This document shows, one piece after another, positions 17,920 through 26,855 of a stretch of DNA of 54,195 nucleotides. The translations under genes were made by a program, and so were the position numbers. The DNA comes from an uncultured Prevotellaceae bacterium (GTDB lineage Bacteria; Bacteroidota; Bacteroidia; Bacteroidales; Bacteroidaceae), in NCBI GenBank assembly GCA_900315745.1, contig ONAG01000020.1, positions 1-54,195 on the forward strand. Direction: 5' to 3'. Numbering within the stretch: the first letter of the stretch is position 1; each line of letters begins with the position of its first letter. The notes below the pieces were generated by a model. The model was not told the origin of the DNA. It searched no databases and saw nothing but the letters and a program-made list of their open reading frames with translations.

Positions 17920-18543
17920 ATGACTATCATCGGCATCGCCGGAGGAACCGGCTCTGGAAAAACAACAGTGGTGAGAAAAATCGTTAACGCACTGCCCCCA
18001 CATTATGTGGCTGTGGTGCCACTCGACTCTTATTACAACGACACGTCTCACATGACAGATGAGGAAAGACACCTCATCAATTTCGACCACCCAGATGCTT
18101 TTGACTGGAAACTGCTCAACAAGCAAATAAACATGCTTCGTAATGGCATGCCTATAGAACAACCAACGTATTCATACATCTTATGCAATAGATTGAAAGA
18201 AACTGTGCATGTGGAACCCAAACCCGTCATCATCATCGAAGGCATCATGACGCTTATCAACAAAAAACTACGCGACTTGATGGACCTTAAAATCTTTGTT
18301 GATACAGACAGTGACGAAAGGCTTATTCGTAACATTCAACGTGATGTTGTGGAGAGGGGTAGAACTGTTGACATGGTACTCGAGCGATACCTCAATGTGC
18401 TGAAGCCCATGCATGAGCAATTTATTGAACCAACAAAGAAATATGCCGACTTGATAATACCCCAAGGAGGTGAAAACCTAAAAGGCATTGGCATTCTTTG
18501 CAAATACATCGAAGGGCTCGTGCCCCCAAGCAAGGAGGAATAA
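17920..18543 (+). CDS. udk: Uridine kinase
   Basis: Phosphorylates uridine and cytidine to UMP and CMP in the pyrimidine salvage pathway. The 207 residues start with GIAGGTGSGKTT (P-loop, residues about 5-16) and continue with PLDSYYNDTSHM (nucleoside-binding region). FDHPDAFDW, QPTYSYILCNR and IIIEGIMTL follow, and the lid contains RNIQRDVVERGRT, all characteristic of Udk. Length is normal. It follows the UDG-like gene after 29 bp and precedes the histidine phosphatase by 5 bp, so it is part of an operon. Its salvage role fits the neighbouring nucleases and the nucleoside transporter at 25548. Confidence 0.96.
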   Translation: MTIIGIAGGTGSGKTTVVRKIVNALPPHYVAVVPLDSYYNDTSHMTDEERHLINFDHPDAFDWKLLNKQINMLRNGMPIEQPTYSYILCNRLKETVHVEPKPVIIIEGIMTLINKKLRDLMDLKIFVDTDSDERLIRNIQRDVVERGRTVDMVLERYLNVLKPMHEQFIEPTKKYADLIIPQGGENLKGIGILCKYIEGLVPPSKEE

Positions 18544-18548
18544 CACAC

Positions 18549-19055
18549 ATGACTAAGCTGTATTTGGTGCGTCATGGCGAAACGATCGACAATGTCAATC
18601 AGGTGATGCAAGGACAGACGCAGGGATTACTAAACGAGAAAGGAATCCGCCAAGCCGAGGAGTTGGCTGCCCAAATGGCAGACATGCCAATAGACGCCTT
18701 TGTCTCGTCAGACTTGAAACGTGCATACGACACTTGCAAAATCATAGCCAACAAGCATGGAAACGATGTGGATACTACACCGTTGCTTCGCGAACGAGAT
18801 TGGGGTGATTTCACGGGAATGTTCATACCCGACTTGAAAGACAAGGAGTGGCCACCAAACGTTGAATCAATGGGTATGTTGAAAGATAGGGCAAGAAGAT
18901 TCTTGGAATGGGTGAGAAAAAATTATCAAGGAAAAGTCGTTCTTGCCGTTGGGCATGGCATTATCAACAAAGCAATACAATCAGTATATTACGACAAGCC
19001 TATGCATGAAGTAAAAAAAATGACCAATGCTGAAGTGAGGGAACTGATGTTGTGA
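18549..19055 (+). CDS. Histidine phosphatase family protein
   Basis: Phosphoglycerate-mutase-like phosphatase of 168 residues. The catalytic LVRHGET lies at residues 6-12 (His9 forms the phospho-enzyme), and SSDLKRAYDT, the acid-region LRERDWGDFTG and VGHGIIN complete the active site. The start is the ATG at 18549, 5 bp after the udk stop; a longer in-frame reading overlaps udk and adds an unrelated basic stretch. Possible substrates include sugar phosphates, nucleotides or cobalamin intermediates. Cotranscription with udk suggests, but does not prove, a nucleotide-related job. Confidence 0.9.
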   Translation: MTKLYLVRHGETIDNVNQVMQGQTQGLLNEKGIRQAEELAAQMADMPIDAFVSSDLKRAYDTCKIIANKHGNDVDTTPLLRERDWGDFTGMFIPDLKDKEWPPNVESMGMLKDRARRFLEWVRKNYQGKVVLAVGHGIINKAIQSVYYDKPMHEVKKMTNAEVRELML

Positions 19056-19098
19056 CAAACGTGTGTATGACAAGATAACAAAACAAGAGACAATACTT

Positions 19099-21429
19099 AT
19101 GGCAAGATTGAAATGGATGGCGTATTTGCTCGTGCTATCACCTTTATTTGGATGGGCGGGCGACTTCGTGTGGTTTGATGGTGTGTCACCCATATCTTAT
19201 AGTTTGCCAAAGAAGGTTTCGCCAGTGGTTAGCACTGCAGCCAACATGTTTGAGGAGGACATGCAAAAAGTGACGGGACTACGGGCAATTAAAGTAGATG
19301 AGAAGCAATCCACCATCAAGGTTGAAGTTAAGCCCGACAAAGGAAACGACGGTTTTGAAATTTGCATAAAAGATGGTCGGTTGCTGATTGTCGGAAACAA
19401 TGACAGAGGAGCTGCATACGGATTGCTTGAATTGTCACGACTGGCGGGGGTGTCACCATGGGTATGGTGGGGAGATTTGGTTCCAGAACATAAAGAAAGA
19501 CTTTGCATAAATGATGATTATCATTTTTCACATCAAGCAAGTGTAAGGTATAGAGGTATTTTCCTCAATGATGAGGATTGGTCTCTCAGACCATGGGCGT
19601 GCCAAACTTATGATTCCATAGTGGGAAAAGGAACAATAAGTGCGAACATATATAAAAAGGTGTTTCAGCTTCTTTTGCGACTAAGAGGAAACACCATTTG
19701 GCCAGCGATGCACGATGGCACGACAGCCTTTTTCAAGACTCCCAATGCCAAAACAATGGCAGACTCCTGCGGAATTCTCATAGGAACAAGTCACTGTGAG
19801 CCTTTGTTGCGCAATAATGTTGAAGAGTGGGATGCCAAGAAAATGGGCGACTACAATTACATCACCAACAGGAAAACAGTATTAGACTATTGGACTGAGC
19901 GTTTGAAAGAAGTGGGCCGAGGAAGCGAAAACCTTTTTACGATTGGCATGAGGGGCATACACGACGGTTCAATGCAAGGGGTGAAAACCATGCAGGAAAA
20001 GACAGATGCACTCCAACAGGTTATCTATGACCAACGAAAACTTCTCGCAAAACACATCAACCGCAATCTTGAAAAGGTAAACCAAGTATTTATCCCATAT
20101 AAGGAAGTTCTCGATATTTATGAAAATGGTCTTGTGGTGCCTGACGACGTGACATTGATGTGGTGTGATGACAATTATGGTTATCTGACACGCCTCTCGG
20201 ATGAAGAACAGCAGAAACGTAAAGGAGGAGCAGGGGTTTATTATCATCTAAGCTATTGGGGCAGACCCCATGACTATCTTTGGCTGTGTACCACACAACC
20301 TGGTTTGATATACAACGAGATGATGCAAGCCTGGAATCATAATGCGAGACAGTTGTGGATTGCCAATGTTCATGACCCCAAAGTTGCAGGATATGATTTG
20401 GAATTGTTCCTTGACTTGGCATGGGACATTGATTGCGTGCAAGACGGGAAATTGTCAAGTCATTATCACAAGTGGCTCACCAGACAATTTGGAGCGGAGG
20501 CAGCGAAAGTTCTCCTGCCAGCCATGATAGAGTATTACAGGCAGTGCGCCATTCGCAAACCAGAGTTCATGGGATGGACACAAGTGGAGCTTGACAAGAA
20601 AAAATACAATCGGGGCTTGTCGCCTGTAACAAATGTTGAATTGACTCCACGTGAGGCTGGAAAACGTATGGCTGCTTTAAATAGAATAAAGGCAGCTGTT
20701 TTGGAGGCACGACCTATGGTGCGTAAAGAACTTTCAGATGCCTTTTTTGCAGCCATAGTATATCCAGTCTTTGCCACATCAGCCATGTCGGCTAAGATTT
20801 TATCCGATTCCATAGAGAGCCATCGGGCTTTCTTAGAGATAAAAGACCTAACATCACAATACAACAATCTTTCTAAAGGTAAATGGAACAGGCTGATGGA
20901 CGACAATCCACGCAATCTCCCCGTTTTTGGTGATGTACATGCAGCAATGGCTGCGGATAACGTGGAAGAAAAGGCACAGATTCCATCCCCCATATCCCGC
21001 AATGCATGTGATTATGACAGAGCCTCTGCCAGTGTCAAGATGATTGAAATGTTAGGACGTGGAAAATGTGCCGTAGCTATTCCGAAAAAAGGCAGGCTGA
21101 CATATAATGTGAATGTAGAAAAAGACACAGAAGCCCATTTGCATGTGGCAGTAATCCCAACCCAAGCCAATGACAAAGGGGATATCAGGTTTGGGGTATG
21201 TTGCAATGAGGATGAGCCAACGGTATTTTCTATTAAAGAACCGTTCAGGTCTGAACAATGGAAAATCAATGTTCTTAGAGGGCAAGCCATCCGTACACTT
21301 AAGGTACATTTGAAAAAAGGCGTGAATACAATTCATATTCACGCAATAGACGACCACATTGTTGCCGACCAATGGATGCTTGATTTCAAATGCGGCTTGC
21401 CTCCATATCTATTCCCTATGTATGACTGA
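19099..21429 (+). CDS. GH115 family glycoside hydrolase, likely xylan alpha-glucuronidase
   Basis: Exported enzyme of the GH115 family, which removes (4-O-methyl)glucuronic acid side chains from xylan. From the ATG at 19099 it has 776 residues, with a signal peptide (ARLKWMAYLLVLSPLFGWAG). The N-terminal domain has NDRGAAYGLLELSRLAGVSPW and the catalytic barrel shows RYRGIFLNDEDWSLRPWA, LRGNTIWPAMHD, GIGTSHCEP-like residues and YHLSYWGRPHDYLWL, all typical of the family. A longer reading from 19063 is not used because it adds a charged stretch ahead of the signal peptide. Its stop overlaps the converging SDR gene by 21 bp. It may be cotranscribed with the histidine phosphatase (43-bp gap). 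Confidence 0.92.
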   Translation: MARLKWMAYLLVLSPLFGWAGDFVWFDGVSPISYSLPKKVSPVVSTAANMFEEDMQKVTGLRAIKVDEKQSTIKVEVKPDKGNDGFEICIKDGRLLIVGNNDRGAAYGLLELSRLAGVSPWVWWGDLVPEHKERLCINDDYHFSHQASVRYRGIFLNDEDWSLRPWACQTYDSIVGKGTISANIYKKVFQLLLRLRGNTIWPAMHDGTTAFFKTPNAKTMADSCGILIGTSHCEPLLRNNVEEWDAKKMGDYNYITNRKTVLDYWTERLKEVGRGSENLFTIGMRGIHDGSMQGVKTMQEKTDALQQVIYDQRKLLAKHINRNLEKVNQVFIPYKEVLDIYENGLVVPDDVTLMWCDDNYGYLTRLSDEEQQKRKGGAGVYYHLSYWGRPHDYLWLCTTQPGLIYNEMMQAWNHNARQLWIANVHDPKVAGYDLELFLDLAWDIDCVQDGKLSSHYHKWLTRQFGAEAAKVLLPAMIEYYRQCAIRKPEFMGWTQVELDKKKYNRGLSPVTNVELTPREAGKRMAALNRIKAAVLEARPMVRKELSDAFFAAIVYPVFATSAMSAKILSDSIESHRAFLEIKDLTSQYNNLSKGKWNRLMDDNPRNLPVFGDVHAAMAADNVEEKAQIPSPISRNACDYDRASASVKMIEMLGRGKCAVAIPKKGRLTYNVNVEKDTEAHLHVAVIPTQANDKGDIRFGVCCNEDEPTVFSIKEPFRSEQWKINVLRGQAIRTLKVHLKKGVNTIHIHAIDDHIVADQWMLDFKCGLPPYLFPMYD

Positions 21430-22167
21430 CCCGCTGGCTTGGTGAGTAGCTAAAACAAGAACCTCTGCTATTTGCACGTGTTCTGGAGCGGAAGCTGCAT
21501 AGAAAGCGACATCGGCAATATCCTCTCCTGTAAGCGGTTTGATGCCTTTATAGACTTTGCTGGCACGATCTTCATCACCATGGAAACGAGTGACGCTGAA
21601 ATTTGTCTCCACAAGACCTGGTTTGACATTGGTCACTCTTACCGCTGTGTCGGACAAATCGATGCGCAGACCGTCGGTGATGGCTTTCACAGCAGCTTTG
21701 GTAGCACAATAAACATTTCCATTTGCATAGGCAGCATCACCAGCAACACTTCCTATGTTGATGACATGCCCCTTGTTGCGTTCCACCATAGTCGGAACGA
21801 TCAGTCGTGTCATGGTAAGCAATCCCTTTATGTTGGTGTCGATCATTGTATCCCAGTCTTCGAAATCACCTTCGTACTCCTTTTCCAATCCTAATGCCAA
21901 CCCAGCATTGTTAATCAGCACGTCGATGTAGCACCAACGCCCTTGAAGACGATTCACTGCCAATTGACATGCGCTTCGGTCTCGAACATCGAAATTGAGA
22001 GCTTCCACTTCGGCACCCGCCTCTTCCGCAGCTTTTTTCACAGCATCCAACCGGTTTTGGTCTCTGCCAGTGATTACCAAATCATATCCCCCTTTTGCAA
22101 AGCGGATGGCGCATGCTGCTCCTATGCCGCTTGTGGCTCCTGTAACAAATGCAATTTTCTTATCCAT
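21409..22167 (-). CDS. SDR family oxidoreductase (YdfG-like)
   Basis: NAD(P)-dependent short-chain dehydrogenase of about 252 residues. The Rossmann motif VTGATSGIG is at the N-terminus, ITGRDQNRLD suggests NADP binding, NNAGLALG follows, and the active site comprises the Ser in NIGSVAG with YCATK. The C-terminal region (KVYKGIKPLTGEDIAD) resembles the YdfG/3-hydroxy acid dehydrogenase group, so small hydroxy acids such as serine or 3-hydroxypropionate are likely substrates (inference). The frame stays open to 22335, but the -7 promoter at 22195-22202 limits the start to the ATG at 22179 or 22167. The latter puts MDKKIAFVTG at the N-terminus, as in homologues. Confidence 0.9.
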   Translation of the reverse strand: MDKKIAFVTGATSGIGAACAIRFAKGGYDLVITGRDQNRLDAVKKAAEEAGAEVEALNFDVRDRSACQLAVNRLQGRWCYIDVLINNAGLALGLEKEYEGDFEDWDTMIDTNIKGLLTMTRLIVPTMVERNKGHVINIGSVAGDAAYANGNVYCATKAAVKAITDGLRIDLSDTAVRVTNVKPGLVETNFSVTRFHGDEDRASKVYKGIKPLTGEDIADVAFYAASAPEHVQIAEVLVLATHQASGSVIHRE

Positions 22168-22194
22168 ATTCAATATCATTTTTGTTCTTTGTTG

Positions 22195-22202
22195 CAAATA
22201 TA
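22195..22202 (-). promoter_or_regulatory. Promoter -7 box for the SDR gene
   Basis: TATATTTG on the minus strand matches the consensus exactly and lies 27 nt upstream of the MDKK ATG. It rules out the longer N-terminal reading. Confidence 0.65.
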
Positions 22203-22296
22203 GTGAAAAAGAAACGAGTATTATCGTCATGCTATTATTTTTTTTACTTTGGCTCACGTTTTTATACATCTTATTTATCAAGTCGAGTTTTTTTCT

Positions 22297-22304
22297 TAAT
22301 TTTG
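22297..22304 (+). promoter_or_regulatory. Promoter -7 box for the GH2 gene
   Basis: TAATTTTG with an expected start near 22311, 47 nt before the ATG at 22358. It is divergent from the SDR promoter; no TTTG was found at the expected -33 distance. Confidence 0.6.
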
Positions 22305-22357
22305 CAATGACTATAAACAAATCATAATGCAACAATACTTAAAAACAATCATTTGCC

Positions 22358-25300
22358 ATGAATAATAATCTACTAATAAAAATCTTATTGTTGGTAACAC
22401 TTTTATCTTGTTCATACATTGCAAAATCACGACAACGAGAAAAGCAAAACTTCAATTCAAATTGGCTTTTAAAGGTTGGAGAAGAAGACAATATGTACGC
22501 TTTTGAATACGATGACAGCAATTGGCAAAAAGTCACGCTTCCAAGAGCATTCAATGAGGCAGAAGCTTATGCCAAGGACATTGTTGACCTTACAGACACT
22601 ATTTGCTGGTATCGCAAACATTTCACCTTGACAGAAAACGATGTAAGAGGCAAAGTGTTTATTGAATTCGAGGGTGCGCGTCAAGGAGCAGATATTTGGT
22701 TGAACGGACACAAGGTAGGATTCAGTGACAATGGCGTGATGGCATTTGGCTTTGACTTGACGCAATTTGTACAGGTGGGTGAGAATGTCGTGGCTGTTCG
22801 TTGTGACAATAGTTGGAACTATCGCTCAAGAGAGCATGACAGTCGCTATCAATGGAACGACAAGAATTTCAATGCCAATTATGGTGGACTTCCCAAAAAC
22901 GTATATTTACATCTGACAGACAAGCTCTATCAGACACTACCTTTATATAGTAATCTTGGAACGACTGGCACATATATATATGCAACTGATTTTCAAGCCT
23001 CTAAAGGAACACCTAATAAAGCTGCCACCATTCATGCCGAATCACAGGTAAGGAATGAAGACTCCAAAGCTCATTCTTTTATCATGCAGATGCGTATGTT
23101 CGACCTCGAAGGCAAAAAGGTGTTGGAAGCCAAGTCAAATAGCGTGACACTTCAGCCAGGCAACATGACAAAGGTTTCAATCTCGAAAAAGGCAGACAAT
23201 CTCCACCTTTGGTCATGGGGATATGGATACTTATATACAGTAGAAACATCTATTGTTGAGGATGATGAGGAATGTGACTTCGTAGCAACACGAACAGGTT
23301 TTCGCAAGACCGAGTTCAAAGAAGGGAAATTCTATCTAAACGACCGTGTCATGATGATTCACGGATATGCACAACGTACATCCAACGAGTGGCCAGGTGT
23401 GGGGCTTGGCGTGCCGGCATGGTTGAGTGATTATTCCAATCACCTTATGGTGGAATCAGGAGGAAATCTTGTTAGATGGATGCACGTGACACCATGGAAG
23501 CAAGACGTGGAATCATGCGATAGGGTGGGGCTGATGCAAGCGATGCCTGCTGGGGATGCAGAAAAAGACGTGACAGGCCCAAGATGGGAACAAAGAGTTG
23601 AGCTTATGCGTGATGCCATCATTTACAATCGTAACAATCCATCTATAATTTTTTATGAAGGAGGCAATGAAAGCATAAGCCGAGAACACATGTTGCAGTT
23701 GAAGGCTATTCGCGACGAATATGATCCTCATGGAGGACGTGCCATCGGTTCACGTGAAATGTTGGATATTGACGAGGCTGAATATGGAGGTGAAATGCTA
23801 TATATCAACAAGTCTGCAAAGCACCCGATGTGGGCAATGGAATATTGTCGCGATGAAGGTCTTCGCAAGTATTGGGACGAATACAGCTACCCTTACCACA
23901 AGGAAGGAGAGGGGCCTCTATACCGTGGAAAGCCAGCTCTTGAATATAACCACAACATGGATGCTTTTGCCGTGGAAATGGTTCGAAGATGGCATGAGTA
24001 TTGGTTGGAAAGGCCAGGCACTGGTCGTAGGGTAAGTTCTGGAGGCGTGAAGATTGTGTTTAGCGATACCAACACACACCATCGGGGAGAATCCAACTTC
24101 AGAATGAGTGGCGTGACAGATGCCATGCGCATTCCAAAAGATGCCTTCTATGCTCACCAAGTGATGTGGGACGGATGGGTGGAACCAGAAAAGCCACATA
24201 CTTATATTGTGGGGCATTGGAATTACGAGCCAAACACAAGAAAACCCGTCTATGTGGTTTCGAATGAGGACATGGTAGAACTTTTTCTTAATGGCAAGTC
24301 GATAGGAACGGGCAAACAAAGTTACAAATATCTATTTACTTTCGAGGATGTTCCATTCGAAGCAGGATGTTTGGAAGCGATAGGTTATAGCAAAATTGAA
24401 TCTGGCTCTCAAGAATCAGCGGATATGGTTCCAACATCATTGTACAAGCTTGAAACAGCCGGCAAACCTTTCAAGCTACGTATCACCCCAATACTGAATC
24501 CAGATGGGATGAAGGCAGATGGAGCAGACATGGCACTGTTTCAAGTCGAGGTGGTGGATAGCATAGGAAGAAGATGCCCTCTTGACAACAGAATGGTGCA
24601 TTTCTCGATGAGTGGCGAAGGGCAATGGATAGGAGGCTTGGCATCTCGCAACAACAAAGACTTCCAAATGCTGGATGAAAAGAGAGACCCCTCTCTACTT
24701 GATGCGGCAGCCACAAAAAACGTAAGCGACAATTTCGTCAGAGCCTATAGCCTTCCTGTGGAATGTGGCGTAAATAGAGTTTTGGTTCGCTCAACAGTAA
24801 ATGCAGGATCAATTAGCTTGTCTGTTATGGCTGATGGAGTAAGACCTGACTATATAACAATTAACACAATACAAGATACCGGCAAGTTGCCAGCTTTTTC
24901 TTTGGCTCCACATCTTGAAAGGGGTGAAACACCCATGTCACCAAGTTACTATGATATTTTCAAGACAGTGCCTATTAAGAACGTTATTGCAGGCAGCAAT
25001 GAGGAAACCGAGTCCAACAGCTATGACGACAATGAACTATCGGAGTGGCAGAGTGACGGACGCCTTGAAAACGCATGGGCAACATATAGGCTGGAACGAA
25101 AAGCCATAGTATCTGAAATAGTCCTGAAATTGGCTGGATGGAGAACGAAACATTATCCTTTGGAAGTTTATTCTGGGAAAAAACTATTATGGAAAGGATT
25201 CACTCAACCATCGTTAGGATACGTTCACTTGCCTATAGAGAAACAAGAAAGTACAGACAACATTACAATAAAGATGTATAGTCCTGCTACCGACAAGCAA

Positions 25301-25426
25301 GAAGTTGGGGACACAAAAGAATTGGCAGGCGGTGTTGCTGGAGAGCTCGACCGTATCGGTTCCACAAAAGGTTCTGTAAAACTCAGAATTGTTGAAATCG
25401 ACTTCTTGGAAAAACAACGAAAATAA
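22358..25426 (+). CDS. GH2 family glycoside hydrolase, lipoprotein
   Basis: Large exported glycosidase of 1022 residues with a signal ending TLLSC (Cys18), so probably a lipoprotein. Domain order: sugar-binding jelly roll (about 30-200; WYRKHFTL, FEGARQGADIWLNGHKVG), Ig-like domain (about 215-320) and a GH2 TIM barrel (about 325-620). The barrel carries the acid/base motif YEGGNES, Glu438. A DUF4982-like domain follows (about 630-700; VYVVSNEDMVELFLNGKSIG), then an Ig-like domain and a C-terminal discoidin-like domain (about 890-1020). The nucleophile is not obvious; WAMEY and ALEYNHNM are candidates. Substrate may be a beta-galactoside or glucuronide side chain of a plant polymer. It has its own promoter. 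Confidence 0.9.
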   Translation: MNNNLLIKILLLVTLLSCSYIAKSRQREKQNFNSNWLLKVGEEDNMYAFEYDDSNWQKVTLPRAFNEAEAYAKDIVDLTDTICWYRKHFTLTENDVRGKVFIEFEGARQGADIWLNGHKVGFSDNGVMAFGFDLTQFVQVGENVVAVRCDNSWNYRSREHDSRYQWNDKNFNANYGGLPKNVYLHLTDKLYQTLPLYSNLGTTGTYIYATDFQASKGTPNKAATIHAESQVRNEDSKAHSFIMQMRMFDLEGKKVLEAKSNSVTLQPGNMTKVSISKKADNLHLWSWGYGYLYTVETSIVEDDEECDFVATRTGFRKTEFKEGKFYLNDRVMMIHGYAQRTSNEWPGVGLGVPAWLSDYSNHLMVESGGNLVRWMHVTPWKQDVESCDRVGLMQAMPAGDAEKDVTGPRWEQRVELMRDAIIYNRNNPSIIFYEGGNESISREHMLQLKAIRDEYDPHGGRAIGSREMLDIDEAEYGGEMLYINKSAKHPMWAMEYCRDEGLRKYWDEYSYPYHKEGEGPLYRGKPALEYNHNMDAFAVEMVRRWHEYWLERPGTGRRVSSGGVKIVFSDTNTHHRGESNFRMSGVTDAMRIPKDAFYAHQVMWDGWVEPEKPHTYIVGHWNYEPNTRKPVYVVSNEDMVELFLNGKSIGTGKQSYKYLFTFEDVPFEAGCLEAIGYSKIESGSQESADMVPTSLYKLETAGKPFKLRITPILNPDGMKADGADMALFQVEVVDSIGRRCPLDNRMVHFSMSGEGQWIGGLASRNNKDFQMLDEKRDPSLLDAAATKNVSDNFVRAYSLPVECGVNRVLVRSTVNAGSISLSVMADGVRPDYITINTIQDTGKLPAFSLAPHLERGETPMSPSYYDIFKTVPIKNVIAGSNEETESNSYDDNELSEWQSDGRLENAWATYRLERKAIVSEIVLKLAGWRTKHYPLEVYSGKKLLWKGFTQPSLGYVHLPIEKQESTDNITIKMYSPATDKQEVGDTKELAGGVAGELDRIGSTKGSVKLRIVEIDFLEKQRK

Positions 25427-25477
25427 TATCCTGGTAACAAATTTGTACGAATTGTTTCCTTTTATGAAAAAAAATAA

Positions 25478-25485
25478 TAACTTTG
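25478..25485 (+). promoter_or_regulatory. Promoter -7 box for the nucleoside transporter run
   Basis: TAACTTTG matches TAnnTTTG and lies 62 nt before the ATG at 25548. A TTG at 25452-25454 is slightly too far upstream for an ideal -33 element. It would drive the transporter and the four genes that follow with overlaps or short gaps. Confidence 0.6.
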
Positions 25486-25547
25486 CACTATTATTTATAA
25501 TCCACATTTTCAATTAACCTATTTGTTAACTCTTCATTATTAATGAT

Positions 25548-26855
25548 ATGAACTTGAAATTTCGTTTGGCAGTAATGAATTTCTTGGAATTCGCTGTCTG
25601 GGGGGCTTATCTCACATGTATGGGCAATTATCTTGGAAAGGCAGGTATGGGTGACTCGATCCCATGGTTCTATGCAATTCAAGGTATCGTTTCGATTTTC
25701 ATGCCCACTCTAATGGGTATTGTGGCAGACAAATACTTGCAGCCACAACGTGTGTTAGGCCTCTGCCACTTGTTGGCAGGTGCTTTCATGTTAGCCTGCT
25801 GGTGGATGGGCATGAACAGCCCCACCCCTGATAAGGCTACGTTCATCACTCTTTATACACTTAGCGTAGCATTCTACATGCCTACCATAGCACTGGCTAA
25901 TACAACGGCATTCTCCATCTTGACGCGCAATGGCATGGATACGGTAAAAGACTTTCCACCCATCCGTGTACTTGGAACCGTTGGTTTCATAGCTACAATG
26001 TGGTTTGTAAACTGTGCAGTGTGGGATGGCGGTTCGTTTACGTTCACATTGGGTGAAAACGCCCATAAGTTCCAATATACCCACATGCAGTTCTTTGTAT
26101 CTGGATTGCTCAGTTTCGTCCTTTTTGCATATTGCTTCACATTACCTGCTTGTCCATTGGTAAAGAAAGAGGGCAAGACATCGTTGGTAGAAGCATTCGG
26201 CTTGAATGCATTCAAGTTGTTCAAGACAAAGAAGATGGCTTTATTCTTCATCTTCTCTGCTTTGTTGGGCATGTGTCTCCAAGTGACCAATGGCTATGCC
26301 GGACCATTCATTACGAGTTTCAAGGGGAGCGAAATCGCAGAGGTGGCGAATTCGTTTGCCGCCAATAACGCCACATTGCTGACTTCCATTTCTCAGATGA
26401 GCGAGGCTCTTTGCATCCTGATGATTCCTTTCTGTCTCAAAAAGTTTGGCATCAAGGGTGTCATGCTTATGTCAATGTTTGCATGGGTGTTCCGCTTCGG
26501 CTTCTTCGGCGTGGGTGACCCAGCCATGCCTGGTGTTATCTTCTTCATCCTCTCTTGCATCGTCTATGGTGTTGCTTTTGACTTCTTCAACGTTTCTGGT
26601 GGCATCTTCGTTGACCAAGAGTGCGAGCCAAGCATTAAGGCATCTGCTCAAGGATTGTTCATGATGATGACCAACGGTGTGGGCGCCACAGTAGGCACAT
26701 TGGCAGCTGGAGCCATTATCAACTCATATTGCTCATGGCAAGGAGACTATCTAATGGGAGAATGGCAGACTTGTTGGTTCATTTTCGCCGGGTTTGCTTT
26801 AGTGGTAGGAGTGGCATTTGCATTAGTCTTTAATCCTGAAAAGAAACAGCGTTAA
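25548..26855 (+). CDS. nupG: Nucleoside:H+ symporter family MFS transporter
   Basis: Inner-membrane importer of the NHS branch of the major facilitator superfamily, related to E. coli NupG/XapB. The 435 residues form about 12 hydrophobic segments. The N-terminal signature MNFLEFAVWGAYLTCMGNYL and the GIVADKYLQPQRVLGLCHLLAG loop are typical, as is YGVAFDFFNVSGGIFVDQE in the second half. Substrate is inferred to be purine and/or pyrimidine nucleosides. Its TAA overlaps the ATG of the next gene (TAATG), showing a tight operon. Transport of nucleosides would feed the uridine kinase encoded at 17920. Confidence 0.88.
   Translation: MNLKFRLAVMNFLEFAVWGAYLTCMGNYLGKAGMGDSIPWFYAIQGIVSIFMPTLMGIVADKYLQPQRVLGLCHLLAGAFMLACWWMGMNSPTPDKATFITLYTLSVAFYMPTIALANTTAFSILTRNGMDTVKDFPPIRVLGTVGFIATMWFVNCAVWDGGSFTFTLGENAHKFQYTHMQFFVSGLLSFVLFAYCFTLPACPLVKKEGKTSLVEAFGLNAFKLFKTKKMALFFIFSALLGMCLQVTNGYAGPFITSFKGSEIAEVANSFAANNATLLTSISQMSEALCILMIPFCLKKFGIKGVMLMSMFAWVFRFGFFGVGDPAMPGVIFFILSCIVYGVAFDFFNVSGGIFVDQECEPSIKASAQGLFMMMTNGVGATVGTLAAGAIINSYCSWQGDYLMGEWQTCWFIFAGFALVVGVAFALVFNPEKKQR

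Noticed and set aside
22168-22335. N-terminal extension of the SDR gene
   Set aside because: It contains the -7 promoter box and divergent promoter region and reads as low-complexity sequence; homologues begin at MDKK.
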